Origin: Bacteroidota bacterium
GTDB taxonomy: Bacteria; Bacteroidota; Bacteroidia; Bacteroidales; JAAUTT01
NCBI GenBank assembly: GCA_030706405.1
Contig: JAUZOO010000009.1
Coordinates: forward strand, 62,001 to 126,000
Direction: 5' to 3'
Length of the DNA stretch: 64,000 nt
In this document: piece by piece, positions 34,212 to 42,966 of the stretch
Numbering within the stretch: position 1 is the stretch's first letter
Layout of the letters: each line of letters starts with the position of its first letter
The notes under the pieces: model-generated
What the model was told of the DNA's origin: nothing
Database searches by the model: none
The model's input: the letters and a program-made list of their open reading frames with translations, nothing else
Position numbers and translations under genes: made by a program

Positions 34212-37067
34212 ATGGATGCTTTTCTTAAAACTGTTGCCGAATACCTGTATCAAACGTATAAATCTGATATTCAGAATTTATGTTTAGTATTTCCTAACCG
34301 GAGGGCCGGAGTCTTTTTTAGTCGTCATCTGGCGCAGATGATTGATAAGCCCCTGTGGATGCCGCAGGTGCGTACCATTGCCGAACTGATGAAAGACCTG
34401 AGCGGTTGTCAGGTGGCCGATCCTTTAAGCCTTGTTTTTGAACTTTATCAGGTATACAAGCAGGAAAAAAAATCCGACGAAACGTTCGACGAGTTTTACT
34501 ATTGGGGCGAAATGCTCCTGAACGATTTCGACGATATTGATAAATACCTCGTTGAGCCGCACCAGATTTTCCAGAACCTGGCCGACCTCCGCGAAATTGA
34601 AAAGGAGTTTACCCTTCCGGAAGAGCAAATCCGCATCATCCGTGAGTTTTGGGTAAACATCAAACTTCATGAAGCCAGCGCGCTAAAGGACGATTTTATC
34701 AGCGTCTGGAATATCCTCAACAATATTTATAACCGTTACCGCGATGAACTTAGAGGAAAAGGTCTTGCCTACGAAGGCATGATGTGCCGCGATGTTTGCG
34801 ATAAGATACGCCAAACCGGCGATGTTGAAACTCCTTTTGAACGTTTCGCGATTATCGGTTTTAATGCGCTCAACGAATGCGAAAAACAGTTTTTTAAGCA
34901 TTTACAGCGCAACAATAAAGCCGATTTCTTCTGGGATTATGACGATTATTATGTGGACAATACCTGGCACGAAGCGGGGCATTTCATCCGCGATAACCGC
35001 CTGATGTTTCCCCAGCCGCCGATATTTACCAATCATAAATCGCTCACTGCACCGAAAAATATCGAGGTTATTTCCGTCCCATCCGATGTTGGGCAGGCCA
35101 AAATGATTTCGAACATCTTGGAACGCTGGAATTGCCGCGAGATCGAGCTCACCGGAACGGCCGTGGTACTTTGCGACGAACAATTGTTGGTGCCGGTACT
35201 CTCGTCACTTCCCGGATACGTTAACGATGTGAATGTCACGCTTGGTTACCCCTTACGTTATACGCCGGTTTACAGCTTTTTTGAAGCGCTCATCGCCATG
35301 CACCGCAATATTCGCCAAAGTGGCGATGGCGTTGCTCGTTTTTATCATCGCGATGTCACTTCGTTACTCAATCATCCTTATATACAGATGATTTGTGGTG
35401 CAGAGGCAAACGAACTTCTCGATTATATCATCCGGTTTAACCGCATTTTTTTGGTTAATAGCGAGCTGTCAAAACATGATTATTTTTCGAAGTTGTTTCG
35501 GGTTTTCCCGACATCGACGGGCTTTATCGATTATCTGGTCGAGATTGGTTCGCTAACGGCGCGGTTACTCGGCGAAAGTCAGGATAAACCGGCAGACTCC
35601 GATTTTCATCGCGAATACTGGTTTTCGTTCATCACTACCCTAAACCGTCTCAAGGATATTCTTGATAAGAACAAGATTTTACTTGAACGCCCCACGCTGA
35701 TAAAGGTTCTACGGAAAATGACCAGCGCGATAACCATTCCGTTTAAGGGTGAGCCGTTGGCCGGGTTGCAGGTGATGGGCGTGCTCGAAACGCGAAACCT
35801 CGATTTCACCAATGTCATCATGCTCTCCGTAAACGAAGGCGTATTGCCCAAGAGCGAGGCTTCCATGTCGTTTATTCCCTACAATTTGCGCAAAGGCTTT
35901 GGGCTGCCAACCATCGAACATCAGGATGCGGTGTATGCTTATTATTTCTACCGGATGTTACAACGCGCCGAGAATGTCGCTTTGCTATATAATTCGCAGG
36001 GCGGAAGCCGTTCGGGCGAGATGAGTCGTTTCCTGTATCAGCTTAAATATGAACCAGCTTTTGAGGTTAAAGAACGGGGACTGAATTTTCAGGTGTCGCT
36101 CTCGGACGAAAAAGAAATAACCATAAACAAAACCGATGAGGTGATGCAATCGCTTGCCCGGTTTACCTCTGAAAACGCCAAGCCACGGTATTTTACGCCT
36201 ACCGCGTTAAATGCTTACCTGGCATGCAGCCTTCGGTTTTATTTTCGGTATGTGGCCCAAATTCTCGAGAAAGAAGAGGTGACGGAAGACATCGAAGGTT
36301 CGATGTTTGGAAAGCTGTTGCACTATGCCATGGAGCAGTTATATCTGCCCTTTCTGAATAAGACTATGGAATTGGCTGATTTCGAGGCTTTAATTGCCGA
36401 TAAGGATTTTATCGAAACGTGTATCCTGAAAGCTTTTGCCGTCGAATTCTTTAAAAAGGAAAACGAGACGCCACAGTTGCACGGCAAGAGTTTGGTTGTG
36501 AGGGAGGTGTTGCGTAAATATATTGTTCAGATACTCGAAGTTGACAAGAAACTATCGCCGTTAACCCCGCTCGAATTTGAGCAAACGTATAAAACTGCAG
36601 TAGCTATAGATGTTTCAGGTAAAAATATGGAAGTACAACTGGGCGGGCAGATTGACCGTATCGACAAAACCGGCGACACCTTCCGGGTTATTGACTATAA
36701 AACCGGTAAGGTCGATCGCAGATTCGACGATATTCCGTTGCTTTTTGAGCCTGGAGGAAAGAAACAAAACAAGGAAGCGCTTCAGATTCTGATGTATGCT
36801 TATGTTCTGGGCGAAGACAATAATCATAAGCATTTATCCATTGTGTCGGGGTTGTACGGAATGCGCGAAATCTTCGATCCTAAATTTGACTTCAGGCTTC
36901 GGCAGGGAAAGGAAATGGTCGAAAATTTTGCTCAGGTAAAAACTCCTTACCTCGATGGATTAAAACAACTTCTTGCGGAGATTTACGACCCCACCGTTCC
37001 ATTTACTAAAACTGCCGATAAAAAAGCTTGTGAGTATTGCGATTATAAGGCGATTTGTCACCGGTAG
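34212..37067 (+). CDS. AddB-like PD-(D/E)XK nuclease with Fe-S cluster cysteines
   Basis: 951 residues from the ATG at 34212; the frame is open from a TTG at 34161. The N-terminus (SDIQNLCLVFPNRRAGVFFSRHLAQ) is the inactive helicase-like region of AddB-type proteins. The C-terminal RecB-type nuclease has GSMFGKLLHYAMEQLY, GGQIDRIDKTGDTFRVIDYKTGK and the four-Cys arrangement (ACSLRFYFRY; CEYCDYKAIC) that holds a [4Fe-4S] cluster. With an AddA helicase, not in the window, it would process DNA ends for recombination. Confidence 0.88.
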   Translation: MDAFLKTVAEYLYQTYKSDIQNLCLVFPNRRAGVFFSRHLAQMIDKPLWMPQVRTIAELMKDLSGCQVADPLSLVFELYQVYKQEKKSDETFDEFYYWGEMLLNDFDDIDKYLVEPHQIFQNLADLREIEKEFTLPEEQIRIIREFWVNIKLHEASALKDDFISVWNILNNIYNRYRDELRGKGLAYEGMMCRDVCDKIRQTGDVETPFERFAIIGFNALNECEKQFFKHLQRNNKADFFWDYDDYYVDNTWHEAGHFIRDNRLMFPQPPIFTNHKSLTAPKNIEVISVPSDVGQAKMISNILERWNCREIELTGTAVVLCDEQLLVPVLSSLPGYVNDVNVTLGYPLRYTPVYSFFEALIAMHRNIRQSGDGVARFYHRDVTSLLNHPYIQMICGAEANELLDYIIRFNRIFLVNSELSKHDYFSKLFRVFPTSTGFIDYLVEIGSLTARLLGESQDKPADSDFHREYWFSFITTLNRLKDILDKNKILLERPTLIKVLRKMTSAITIPFKGEPLAGLQVMGVLETRNLDFTNVIMLSVNEGVLPKSEASMSFIPYNLRKGFGLPTIEHQDAVYAYYFYRMLQRAENVALLYNSQGGSRSGEMSRFLYQLKYEPAFEVKERGLNFQVSLSDEKEITINKTDEVMQSLARFTSENAKPRYFTPTALNAYLACSLRFYFRYVAQILEKEEVTEDIEGSMFGKLLHYAMEQLYLPFLNKTMELADFEALIADKDFIETCILKAFAVEFFKKENETPQLHGKSLVVREVLRKYIVQILEVDKKLSPLTPLEFEQTYKTAVAIDVSGKNMEVQLGGQIDRIDKTGDTFRVIDYKTGKVDRRFDDIPLLFEPGGKKQNKEALQILMYAYVLGEDNNHKHLSIVSGLYGMREIFDPKFDFRLRQGKEMVENFAQVKTPYLDGLKQLLAEIYDPTVPFTKTADKKACEYCDYKAICHR

Positions 37068-37069
37068 GT

Positions 37070-37759
37070 TTATTCGTCTCCCCAGTCCTGTAACAACTCG
37101 GGGCGCAACCGTTTTGTACGTTCGAGCGATTGCTCAAATTTCCATTTGTCAATGGCAGCATCGTTGCCACTAAGGAGGATGTCCGGCACTTTCCATCCAT
37201 TAAATTCTGCCGGACGGCTATACACGGGCGGTGCAAGCAGGTTATCCTGAAATGAATCGGTGAGGGCAGAGGTTTCGTCGCCTAAAGCGCCGGGGAGCAG
37301 ACGTACTACACTGTCGGTAATCACAGCTGCAGCAAGCTCGCCGCCACTGAGCACATAGTCGCCAATGGAAATTTCGAGCGTAACCAGGTGATCGCGTACG
37401 CGCTGGTCAATGCCTTTGTAATGTCCGCAAAGGATGATAAGGTTATTTAGTGTCGATAGATAGTTCGACTTACCTTGGTTAAGCATCTGCCCGTCTGGCG
37501 AAGTATAAATAATTTCGTCGTACTTGCGTTGTGATTTGAGGTGCTCGATGGCATTAAAAAGGGGCTCGATGGTCATCACCATGCCGGCATCGCCGCTAAA
37601 AGCGTAATCATCTACACGTTTGTGCTTGTCGTTCGAATAGTCTCGCAGGTTATGCAGTTCAATTTCAACAATTCCTTTTTCTTTGGCTCGCTTTATAATG
37701 GAATGGTTAAACGGACTTTGCAAAAGTTCCGGAAGCACTGTGATGATATCGATGCGCAT
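37070..37759 (-). CDS. trmD: tRNA (guanine37-N1)-methyltransferase
   Basis: 229 residues. TrmD is a SPOUT methyltransferase that makes m1G37 and prevents frameshifting. Diagnostic segments: [83 protein letters not shown], and [24 protein letters not shown]. It ends 2 bp from the convergent nuclease gene, so the two mRNA 3' ends must overlap. Confidence 0.97.
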   Translation of the reverse strand: MRIDIITVLPELLQSPFNHSIIKRAKEKGIVEIELHNLRDYSNDKHKRVDDYAFSGDAGMVMTIEPLFNAIEHLKSQRKYDEIIYTSPDGQMLNQGKSNYLSTLNNLIILCGHYKGIDQRVRDHLVTLEISIGDYVLSGGELAAAVITDSVVRLLPGALGDETSALTDSFQDNLLAPPVYSRPAEFNGWKVPDILLSGNDAAIDKWKFEQSLERTKRLRPELLQDWGDE

Positions 37760-37784
37760 GGTATTTCGTTTATTTTTAGTGCGG

Positions 37785-37815
37785 CAAAGGTAGTGACTTG
37801 CCTTTCAAGTTGCAA
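37785..37815 (-). promoter_or_regulatory. trmD promoter
   Basis: On the minus strand TTG (37815-37813), 20 bases, then TACCTTTG (37792-37785). This matches the Bacteroidota consensus exactly, 25 bp before the ATG. Confidence 0.7.
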
Positions 37816-37879
37816 AATAAACTCTTATGCTCGGGCAAGCCATAAAAATGATATTTTTGTCTGAAATAGATTTTTGCCG

Positions 37880-38830
37880 ATGGTTACCAAGATTGCGCTC
37901 ATATTATCCATTCTCTTACAGTTTATTGCTGCTATTGCTGCTATCCGGCTCACGAAAGTGACCAAATATAACGTGTCGTGGATACTCATATCCGCAGGGT
38001 TTCTCATCATGGCCATGAACCGGCTTTTTGAGCTCATCCCGGTACTTTACGAGCGTTTCCCGATCGATGTGAACGATATTTTTATCTGGATGGGATTTCT
38101 TACTTCGTTATGTTTTATGGTCTCGTTACTGATTATCCGTAAGATATTTACGTTTATTAACAAGATGGAACAGTCGCGGCGCGAGGCGGAAAAACGTCTT
38201 CTTAACATTGTGATACAGACCGAGGAACGCGAGCGTAAACGTTTTGCATCCGACCTGCACGACGGGCTTGGACCCTTGCTTTCAACGGTTAAAATGTCGG
38301 TATCAACGCTTCAATTGATGGATAATGACCCGGCTCGTAAGGAGATTATCGAAAATACGGCGCACGTGGTTAACGAATCGATTAAGAGTATCAAGGAAAT
38401 ATCGAACAACCTTAGCCCGCATATTCTTAATAATTTTGGGCTTGCCAGTGCTATCAAGGAGTTTGCCCACAAAATTGACCAGAAAGTTATCCATATCAAC
38501 TTCGAGTCCAATGCTTATAACAAACGCTTTGACGAAAATATTGAAGTTGTTGTATATCGTGTTGTTTGTGAGCTGATAAACAATACAATGAAGCATGCTA
38601 AGGCAAGAAATATCGATATAAACCTATCGTACCAACATAAAGCTATTATCTTGTCGTATTCCGACGATGGCATTGGTTTTGATGCAAGTGCGCTTACGTC
38701 CGATAATCCGGCTTCGTCCGGAATGGGGCTGTCGAACATGCTTTCGCGGATCAATTCCATAAAGGGTAAAATGGACGTGGAAAGTTCGGCTGAAAATGGT
38801 ACCAAAGTATTGATTCGAGTAAAAATTTAA
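37880..38830 (+). CDS. Membrane sensor histidine kinase, NarX/UhpB (HisKA_3) type
   Basis: 316 residues from the ATG at 37880. Three membrane helices (about 3-22, 33-50, 66-90) make a compact sensor with no large periplasmic domain. HisKA_3 has the acceptor H127 in SDLHDGLGPLLSTV. HATPase_c follows, with NNTMKHAKARNIDI, SYSDDGIGFD and SSGMGLSNM. Its partner is the NarL-type regulator 34 bp downstream. Likely senses a membrane or redox state. Confidence 0.94.
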   Translation: MVTKIALILSILLQFIAAIAAIRLTKVTKYNVSWILISAGFLIMAMNRLFELIPVLYERFPIDVNDIFIWMGFLTSLCFMVSLLIIRKIFTFINKMEQSRREAEKRLLNIVIQTEERERKRFASDLHDGLGPLLSTVKMSVSTLQLMDNDPARKEIIENTAHVVNESIKSIKEISNNLSPHILNNFGLASAIKEFAHKIDQKVIHINFESNAYNKRFDENIEVVVYRVVCELINNTMKHAKARNIDINLSYQHKAIILSYSDDGIGFDASALTSDNPASSGMGLSNMLSRINSIKGKMDVESSAENGTKVLIRVKI

Positions 38831-38864
38831 TTAATTTCGGGCGTCGAACTCAAATCATACCTGC

Positions 38865-39509
38865 ATGTCTTTAATTAATGTAATCGTAGTTGACGACCAT
38901 AACCTTTTCCGCAACGGGCTCAAGTTATTGCTTAACAATGCCGGAAATTTTAACGTAATTGCCGAAGCCTCTAACGGCCGGGAGTTTATCGAGCTTTTGG
39001 CACATCATTCCCCCGATGTTGTGCTGATGGATATTAATATGCCCGAGATGGATGGTATTGAGGCGACAACAAAAGCTATGGCACTGAAACCCGGGTTGAA
39101 GATCATCTGTCTTTCGATGTATGGCGAAGAAGAATATTATTACAAGATGATTGAGGCTGGCGTGGCGGGATTTCTGTTGAAGAACTCCGATATTAATGAG
39201 GTGAAGAACGCGATAACAGCCGTTTACGAAGGCGGAAAATATTTCTCGCAGGAACTACTTTACAGCGTGGTAAAAAATATTAAGACCACGCAAACGAACC
39301 AGGAAGTAATTGAAAACCTGTCTGACCGCGAGGTGGAAGTACTCAAACAAATTTGTATAGGTCTTTCCAATCAAGAAATTGCCGAAAACCTGAACATCAG
39401 CAAACGCACTGTTGATAAGCATCGTGCCAACCTTTTGGATAAAACCAATTCCAAAAACACTGCCTATCTTGTGATGTACGCCATTAAGAACAAGTTAATT
39501 GATATTTAG
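38865..39509 (+). CDS. NarL/LuxR-type response regulator, partner of the HisKA_3 kinase
   Basis: 214 residues. The receiver has acidic pair VVDDHNLFRNG, D56 in VVLMDINMPEMDG, S in CLSMYGEE and K in FLLKNSD. The LuxR HTH (about 150-210) is LSDREVEVLKQICIGLSNQEIAENLNISKRTVDKHRANLLDKT. It lies 34 bp after the kinase gene, so the two form a two-component pair. Promoter palindromes of the Hdr-like operon lie downstream within 150 bp. Control of that operon by this pair is an attractive but unproven idea. Confidence 0.95.
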   Translation: MSLINVIVVDDHNLFRNGLKLLLNNAGNFNVIAEASNGREFIELLAHHSPDVVLMDINMPEMDGIEATTKAMALKPGLKIICLSMYGEEEYYYKMIEAGVAGFLLKNSDINEVKNAITAVYEGGKYFSQELLYSVVKNIKTTQTNQEVIENLSDREVEVLKQICIGLSNQEIAENLNISKRTVDKHRANLLDKTNSKNTAYLVMYAIKNKLIDI

Positions 39510-39511
39510 AA

Positions 39512-39560
39512 GTTTGGCTCTTAATCTCCTAATTCCTTAGTTTCTTAATTACTTTAATTG
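39512..39560. repeat. Stuttered TTAAT/CTTAATT intergenic repeat
   Basis: CTCTTAATCTCCTAATTCC, TTAGTTTCTTAATTACTTTAATT: degenerate copies of a 9-10-bp word after the response-regulator gene. Confidence 0.5.
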
Positions 39561-39582
39561 GTAGTATAAATACCACCTTACA

Positions 39583-39657
39583 AATACGTACTCGTATTTA
39601 CCGTTTTACGCTTACTCTTTTAAGGTTCCATTAGTCTAAATTTGTTGACAGTTGTAC
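39583..39657 (+). promoter_or_regulatory. Hdr-operon promoter region with palindromes
   Basis: TAAATTTG at 39637-39644 is a perfect -7 element, 26 bp before the ATG at 39670. Nearby lie AAATACG-TACT-CGTATTT (39583-39600, perfect arms) and TTGTACAA (39650-39657), both candidate regulator sites. No clear -33 TTG is present, which suits a promoter that needs an activator. Confidence 0.5.
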
Positions 39658-39669
39658 AAATTATTGTCA

Positions 39670-40380
39670 ATGGGCCAAATTATTGATAGACTTAAACAAG
39701 ATATTCGTTTTGAAGAGGGAATGAACGCCTGCATCAACTGCGGGACGTGTACTGCCATTTGCCCGGCTGCTGAATTTTATAATTACGACCCCCGCCAGGT
39801 GGTTGTTGACGTGCAAAGCAATAACGAAGAAAAAATTATCGAACTTTTAAAGGGCGAAACCATCTGGTACTGCGGCGAGTGCATGAGTTGCAAGACCCGT
39901 TGTCCGCGCAGCAACACACCCGGATTGATTATCATGGCCTTGCGGGCACTTTCACAGGAACTTGGTTATTTCACCGAATCGGAAAAAGGCCGCCAGCAGT
40001 TAGTTTTAAAGCGAACCGTTGGCGAATGGTCGCTCAAGCACGGCTATTGCATGTACCCCGAAGCGCTGACTACCCACAACTTTCCGGAACAAGGCCCCAT
40101 CTGGGATTGGGAACACGGTAACTTACATGCTGTGATGGAACGCCTCGGCGCTAATTTTCAGGGCGAAGGTCCCGGTATTCTTCGCAAAATTCCGCAGGAA
40201 TCACTCGACGAGCTTTATAAAATTTTTGAGGTCACCGGCGGCCTCGACCGTTTTGAGAATATCGAAAAATGTTCGCAGAAAAAAGCCGAAGAATTTGGCA
40301 TGAGCTTCGATGAAACCATCAACAACGAGTATTTCGACCACATTTTTGTTCAAAATAACGGCGAGCATTTCAAAGAATAG
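39670..40380 (+). CDS. hdrC: Heterodisulfide reductase subunit C-like iron-sulfur protein
   Basis: 236 residues from the ATG at 39670; a TTG at 39652 is in frame. Two [4Fe-4S] motifs: C21-x2-C24-x2-C27-x3-C31 (CINCGTCTAICP) and C68-x2-C71-x2-C74-x3-C78 (CGECMSCKTRCP). The rest (GLIIMALRALSQELGYF, a long helical C-terminal arm) is typical of HdrC. It should pass electrons between an HdrA-like flavoprotein and the HdrB catalytic subunit encoded 5 bp downstream. First gene of a five-gene operon. Confidence 0.9.
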   Translation: MGQIIDRLKQDIRFEEGMNACINCGTCTAICPAAEFYNYDPRQVVVDVQSNNEEKIIELLKGETIWYCGECMSCKTRCPRSNTPGLIIMALRALSQELGYFTESEKGRQQLVLKRTVGEWSLKHGYCMYPEALTTHNFPEQGPIWDWEHGNLHAVMERLGANFQGEGPGILRKIPQESLDELYKIFEVTGGLDRFENIEKCSQKKAEEFGMSFDETINNEYFDHIFVQNNGEHFKE

Positions 40381-40385
40381 AAACT

Positions 40386-41456
40386 ATGAAGATTGAAGGC
40401 AAAAAACGTCTTTGGCAGGACTATCAAAAAGAAATTGCTACCGACAATTATTTTTACGCACGCAGTTGCATCCGTCAGAATTTCTTTCCGGCATCGGAAA
40501 AGACGTTTCTGCGTGTAATGCGCGAAGAACTTAACAAGGACGTTTACGAAGATCCGCGTCACACCACTTGCTCCGGCATCGTTTATCATTCCGACTTGGT
40601 TACCATGGATACCACCATGACCGTCATTGCACGCCAGTTCTCGCTGATGACCGAGTCGGGTCGCAAAAATTACGTTCCTTCCTGCATCACTTCGTTCGGA
40701 CTTTATACCGAAGTCCTCGAAATGTGGGAGCACTTCCCTGAACTGGAAACCAAAGCGCGCGAAATGCTCTGGAAAGCTACCGGCCGGGAGTTCGAAAAGC
40801 CCGAAAACGTGGCTCATGCCAGCGACATCATCTATAAATTTCGTAACGAGATAGCTTCGCGTGGAAAATTTCGACTGGTCAATCATCGTACCGGTCAGCC
40901 TTTACGCGGTGTAGAGCACATTGGTTGTCATTACTCCAAAATGTTTCCGCACAAAGGCGTAGGCGGAGCCGAATATCCTTACGTTTTGGTGGGGATGATC
41001 GAAGCCTTTGGCGGCGAAGTGGTCGATTATCCTGAACGCCGGCATTGCTGCGGTTTTGGGTTTCGTCAGTATGTGGTGAAGGCCAATCGTGGTTTTTCCA
41101 TATCCAGTTCGCGTAAAAAATTTGAATCGATGGCACCATACAAACCGGATTTTATCCTTACCAATTGTCCCGGATGCCCGTACTTCCTCGATCGTTGGCA
41201 GTATGCCATCAGCGAGATGGAAGGCGTGACTTATGGCGAAAACGGGTATGGCATTCCGGTGCTTACGTATGAGGAACTTGCCGGTTTAGTACTCGGTTAT
41301 GATCCTTGGGATTTGGGGCTTCAAACGCACCAGGTTTCGGTAGAGCCATTGCTCGAAAAAATGGGGATTCCGTATAATCCGGCTACCAAATATCTTGGTG
41401 CACAAGGGCAAGACTTGGGTCGGCCGGAAAAACCATCGGTGCTTAAAGTATATTGA
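40386..41456 (+). CDS. hdrB: Heterodisulfide reductase subunit B-like protein (CCG domains)
   Basis: 356 residues. The C-terminal CCG domain is complete: C181 (HIGCHYSKMF), C221-C222 (HCCGFGF), C261 and C264 (NCPGCPYF), enough for one noncubane [4Fe-4S] centre. The N-terminal CCG domain is reduced: C28 (ARSCIRQNF), C62 (TTCSG in place of CCG) and C100 (SCITSF in place of CxxC). Methanogen HdrB uses two such centres to cut the CoM-S-S-CoB disulfide, so this enzyme probably has one full site and a different substrate or electron path. Confidence 0.88.
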   Translation: MKIEGKKRLWQDYQKEIATDNYFYARSCIRQNFFPASEKTFLRVMREELNKDVYEDPRHTTCSGIVYHSDLVTMDTTMTVIARQFSLMTESGRKNYVPSCITSFGLYTEVLEMWEHFPELETKAREMLWKATGREFEKPENVAHASDIIYKFRNEIASRGKFRLVNHRTGQPLRGVEHIGCHYSKMFPHKGVGGAEYPYVLVGMIEAFGGEVVDYPERRHCCGFGFRQYVVKANRGFSISSSRKKFESMAPYKPDFILTNCPGCPYFLDRWQYAISEMEGVTYGENGYGIPVLTYEELAGLVLGYDPWDLGLQTHQVSVEPLLEKMGIPYNPATKYLGAQGQDLGRPEKPSVLKVY

Positions 41457-41568
41457 TTAAGTGATTAGGATATTAAATAATTAAGTGACGGAGTAACGGA
41501 GTAACGAGGTTTTTCAACCTTCTTTAACTTCCCATAACTCCCTCTAACTTCAGAAACTTCTTATTAAA
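41457..41568. repeat. Stuttered intergenic repeats, including an ACTTC-rich leader
   Basis: First part: ATTAAGTGATTAGGATATTA, ATAATTAAGTGACGGAGTAA, CGGAGTAACGAGG. Second part (41518-41563): AACTTC words at 9-12-bp steps up to the hdrA start. The second part closely resembles the leader before the LarA-like gene at 54776-54822. Confidence 0.65.
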
Positions 41569-41571
41569 AAT

Positions 41572-42582
41572 ATGAAACACGTTGTAGTTATCGGCGGAGG
41601 AGTGGCAGGCATGGAGGCTTCGGCAAAGCTTTCGGAAATGGGCGTTGCTGTTTCTATTGTCGAAAAGGCCGATAAGCTTGGCGGTAAGCTCAATCGTTGG
41701 GACAGGCTTTTTCCAAATAGTCGTCCGGCTTCCGATTTACTGGCAAAACTTCAATCCGGAATGGGCAAGGATATTCGCAAGTATGTAAATGCTGAGGTTA
41801 GCTCTGTTCGTCAAAGTCTCAAGCAGTTTGATATTGCCCTTTCCAACGGCGAAGATTTTAAGGCCGATGCCATCCTGATTTCGACCGGATTTGATGTGTT
41901 CGACGCTCATCGCAAGGAAGAATATGGCTATGGAATTTATGACAATGTGATTACTTCGGCCGATTTGGAAAAGACGTTCCGTAAAGGCGAGACTTTAAAG
42001 ACGGCTTCTGGCAAGAAACCACAACGAGTTGGAATTATTCATTGCGTTGGTTCGCGCGACGAAAAGGCCGGCAATAATTATTGCTCCAAAGTTTGCTGCA
42101 TCACGGCAGTAAAGCAGGCCATCGAAATAAAAGAACAAAATCCGGAAGCTGAAGTTTTCTGCTTCTACATGGATTTGCGTATGTACGATCGCCATTTCGA
42201 AACTATCTATAAAGAAGCTCAGGTAAAGCACGGCATACAGTTTATCCGTGGCCGTTTGTCCGAAGCTTTTGAAAATGCTGATGGCTCGGTAATGCTCAAG
42301 GCCGAAGATACCCTTTTGGGAAAACCTTTAAAGATTAATGTGGATATGGTTGTGCTGATGGCCGGCATGGTGCCGTCGTCGGGAAACCGGGTAAAAGAAC
42401 AGCTAAACCTGACCGTTGCCGAGGATGGATTCTTTAACGTTGCCGATGCTCATTATGAATCGTCGGGCACTAATGTTCCCGGGGTTTTCGTAGCCGGAGC
42501 CTGTACAGGGCCCAAAACCATGGAAAATACCATCAACGAAGCCCGTTCGGCGGCTTTGGCGATTAAAGAATATTTGAGATAA
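41572..42582 (+). CDS. hdrA: Heterodisulfide reductase subunit A-like flavoprotein (short, QmoA-like)
   Basis: 336 residues. The N-terminal FAD-binding Rossmann motif is VVVIGGGVAGMEASAKLSEMG, with VSIVEKADKLGGKLNRW after it. The HdrA cysteine block is IIHCVGSRDEKAGNNYCSKVCCITAVKQA, and the FAD C-terminal motif is GVFVAGACTGPKTMENTINEARSAA. The extra ferredoxin domains of methanogen HdrA are absent, so it resembles QmoA of sulfate reducers in size. It lies between the HdrB gene and a second HdrC gene, all on one strand. Likely the flavin centre of the complex. Confidence 0.88.
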   Translation: MKHVVVIGGGVAGMEASAKLSEMGVAVSIVEKADKLGGKLNRWDRLFPNSRPASDLLAKLQSGMGKDIRKYVNAEVSSVRQSLKQFDIALSNGEDFKADAILISTGFDVFDAHRKEEYGYGIYDNVITSADLEKTFRKGETLKTASGKKPQRVGIIHCVGSRDEKAGNNYCSKVCCITAVKQAIEIKEQNPEAEVFCFYMDLRMYDRHFETIYKEAQVKHGIQFIRGRLSEAFENADGSVMLKAEDTLLGKPLKINVDMVVLMAGMVPSSGNRVKEQLNLTVAEDGFFNVADAHYESSGTNVPGVFVAGACTGPKTMENTINEARSAALAIKEYLR

Positions 42583-42606
42583 CTTCTTCTAACCTCCACA
42601 GAATTG

Positions 42607-42966
42607 ATGAACAACTTTGGATATACCATAACCCGCGACCGGCAAATTGATTTTGACAAACTGCCCAGGGATATTTATCGCGAGCTGTGTCAAAAGGAGC
42701 CTTCGGTTAAGGCTTGCATCAGCTGCGGGACATGCGGTGCGACTTGTAGTGCGGCTCAGTTTACCGATTTCAGTCTGCGCAAATACATCCTGTTGCTTCG
42801 CCGCGGAGATCATAAAGAAGTTGCACAAAATATTGATAAATGTATGTTTTGCGGAAAATGCCAGTTGGCTTGTCCGATGGGAGTAAATACGCGGAACGTA
42901 ATTCACAGTATTCAACAGATAATAACGTCAAACCTCATAACCTTAAACGAGAATGCTGGTATTTGA
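42607..42966 (+). CDS. Small HdrC-like 2x[4Fe-4S] protein
   Basis: 119 residues from the ATG at 42607. Motifs C37-x2-C40-x2-C43-x3-C47 (CISCGTCGATCS) and C79-x2-C82-x2-C85-x3-C89 (CMFCGKCQLACP). It overlaps the next gene by 14 bp. It is a second HdrC homologue, shorter than the first, and probably the wire between the soluble HdrA/B part and the membrane subunit that follows. Confidence 0.88.
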   Translation: MNNFGYTITRDRQIDFDKLPRDIYRELCQKEPSVKACISCGTCGATCSAAQFTDFSLRKYILLLRRGDHKEVAQNIDKCMFCGKCQLACPMGVNTRNVIHSIQQIITSNLITLNENAGI

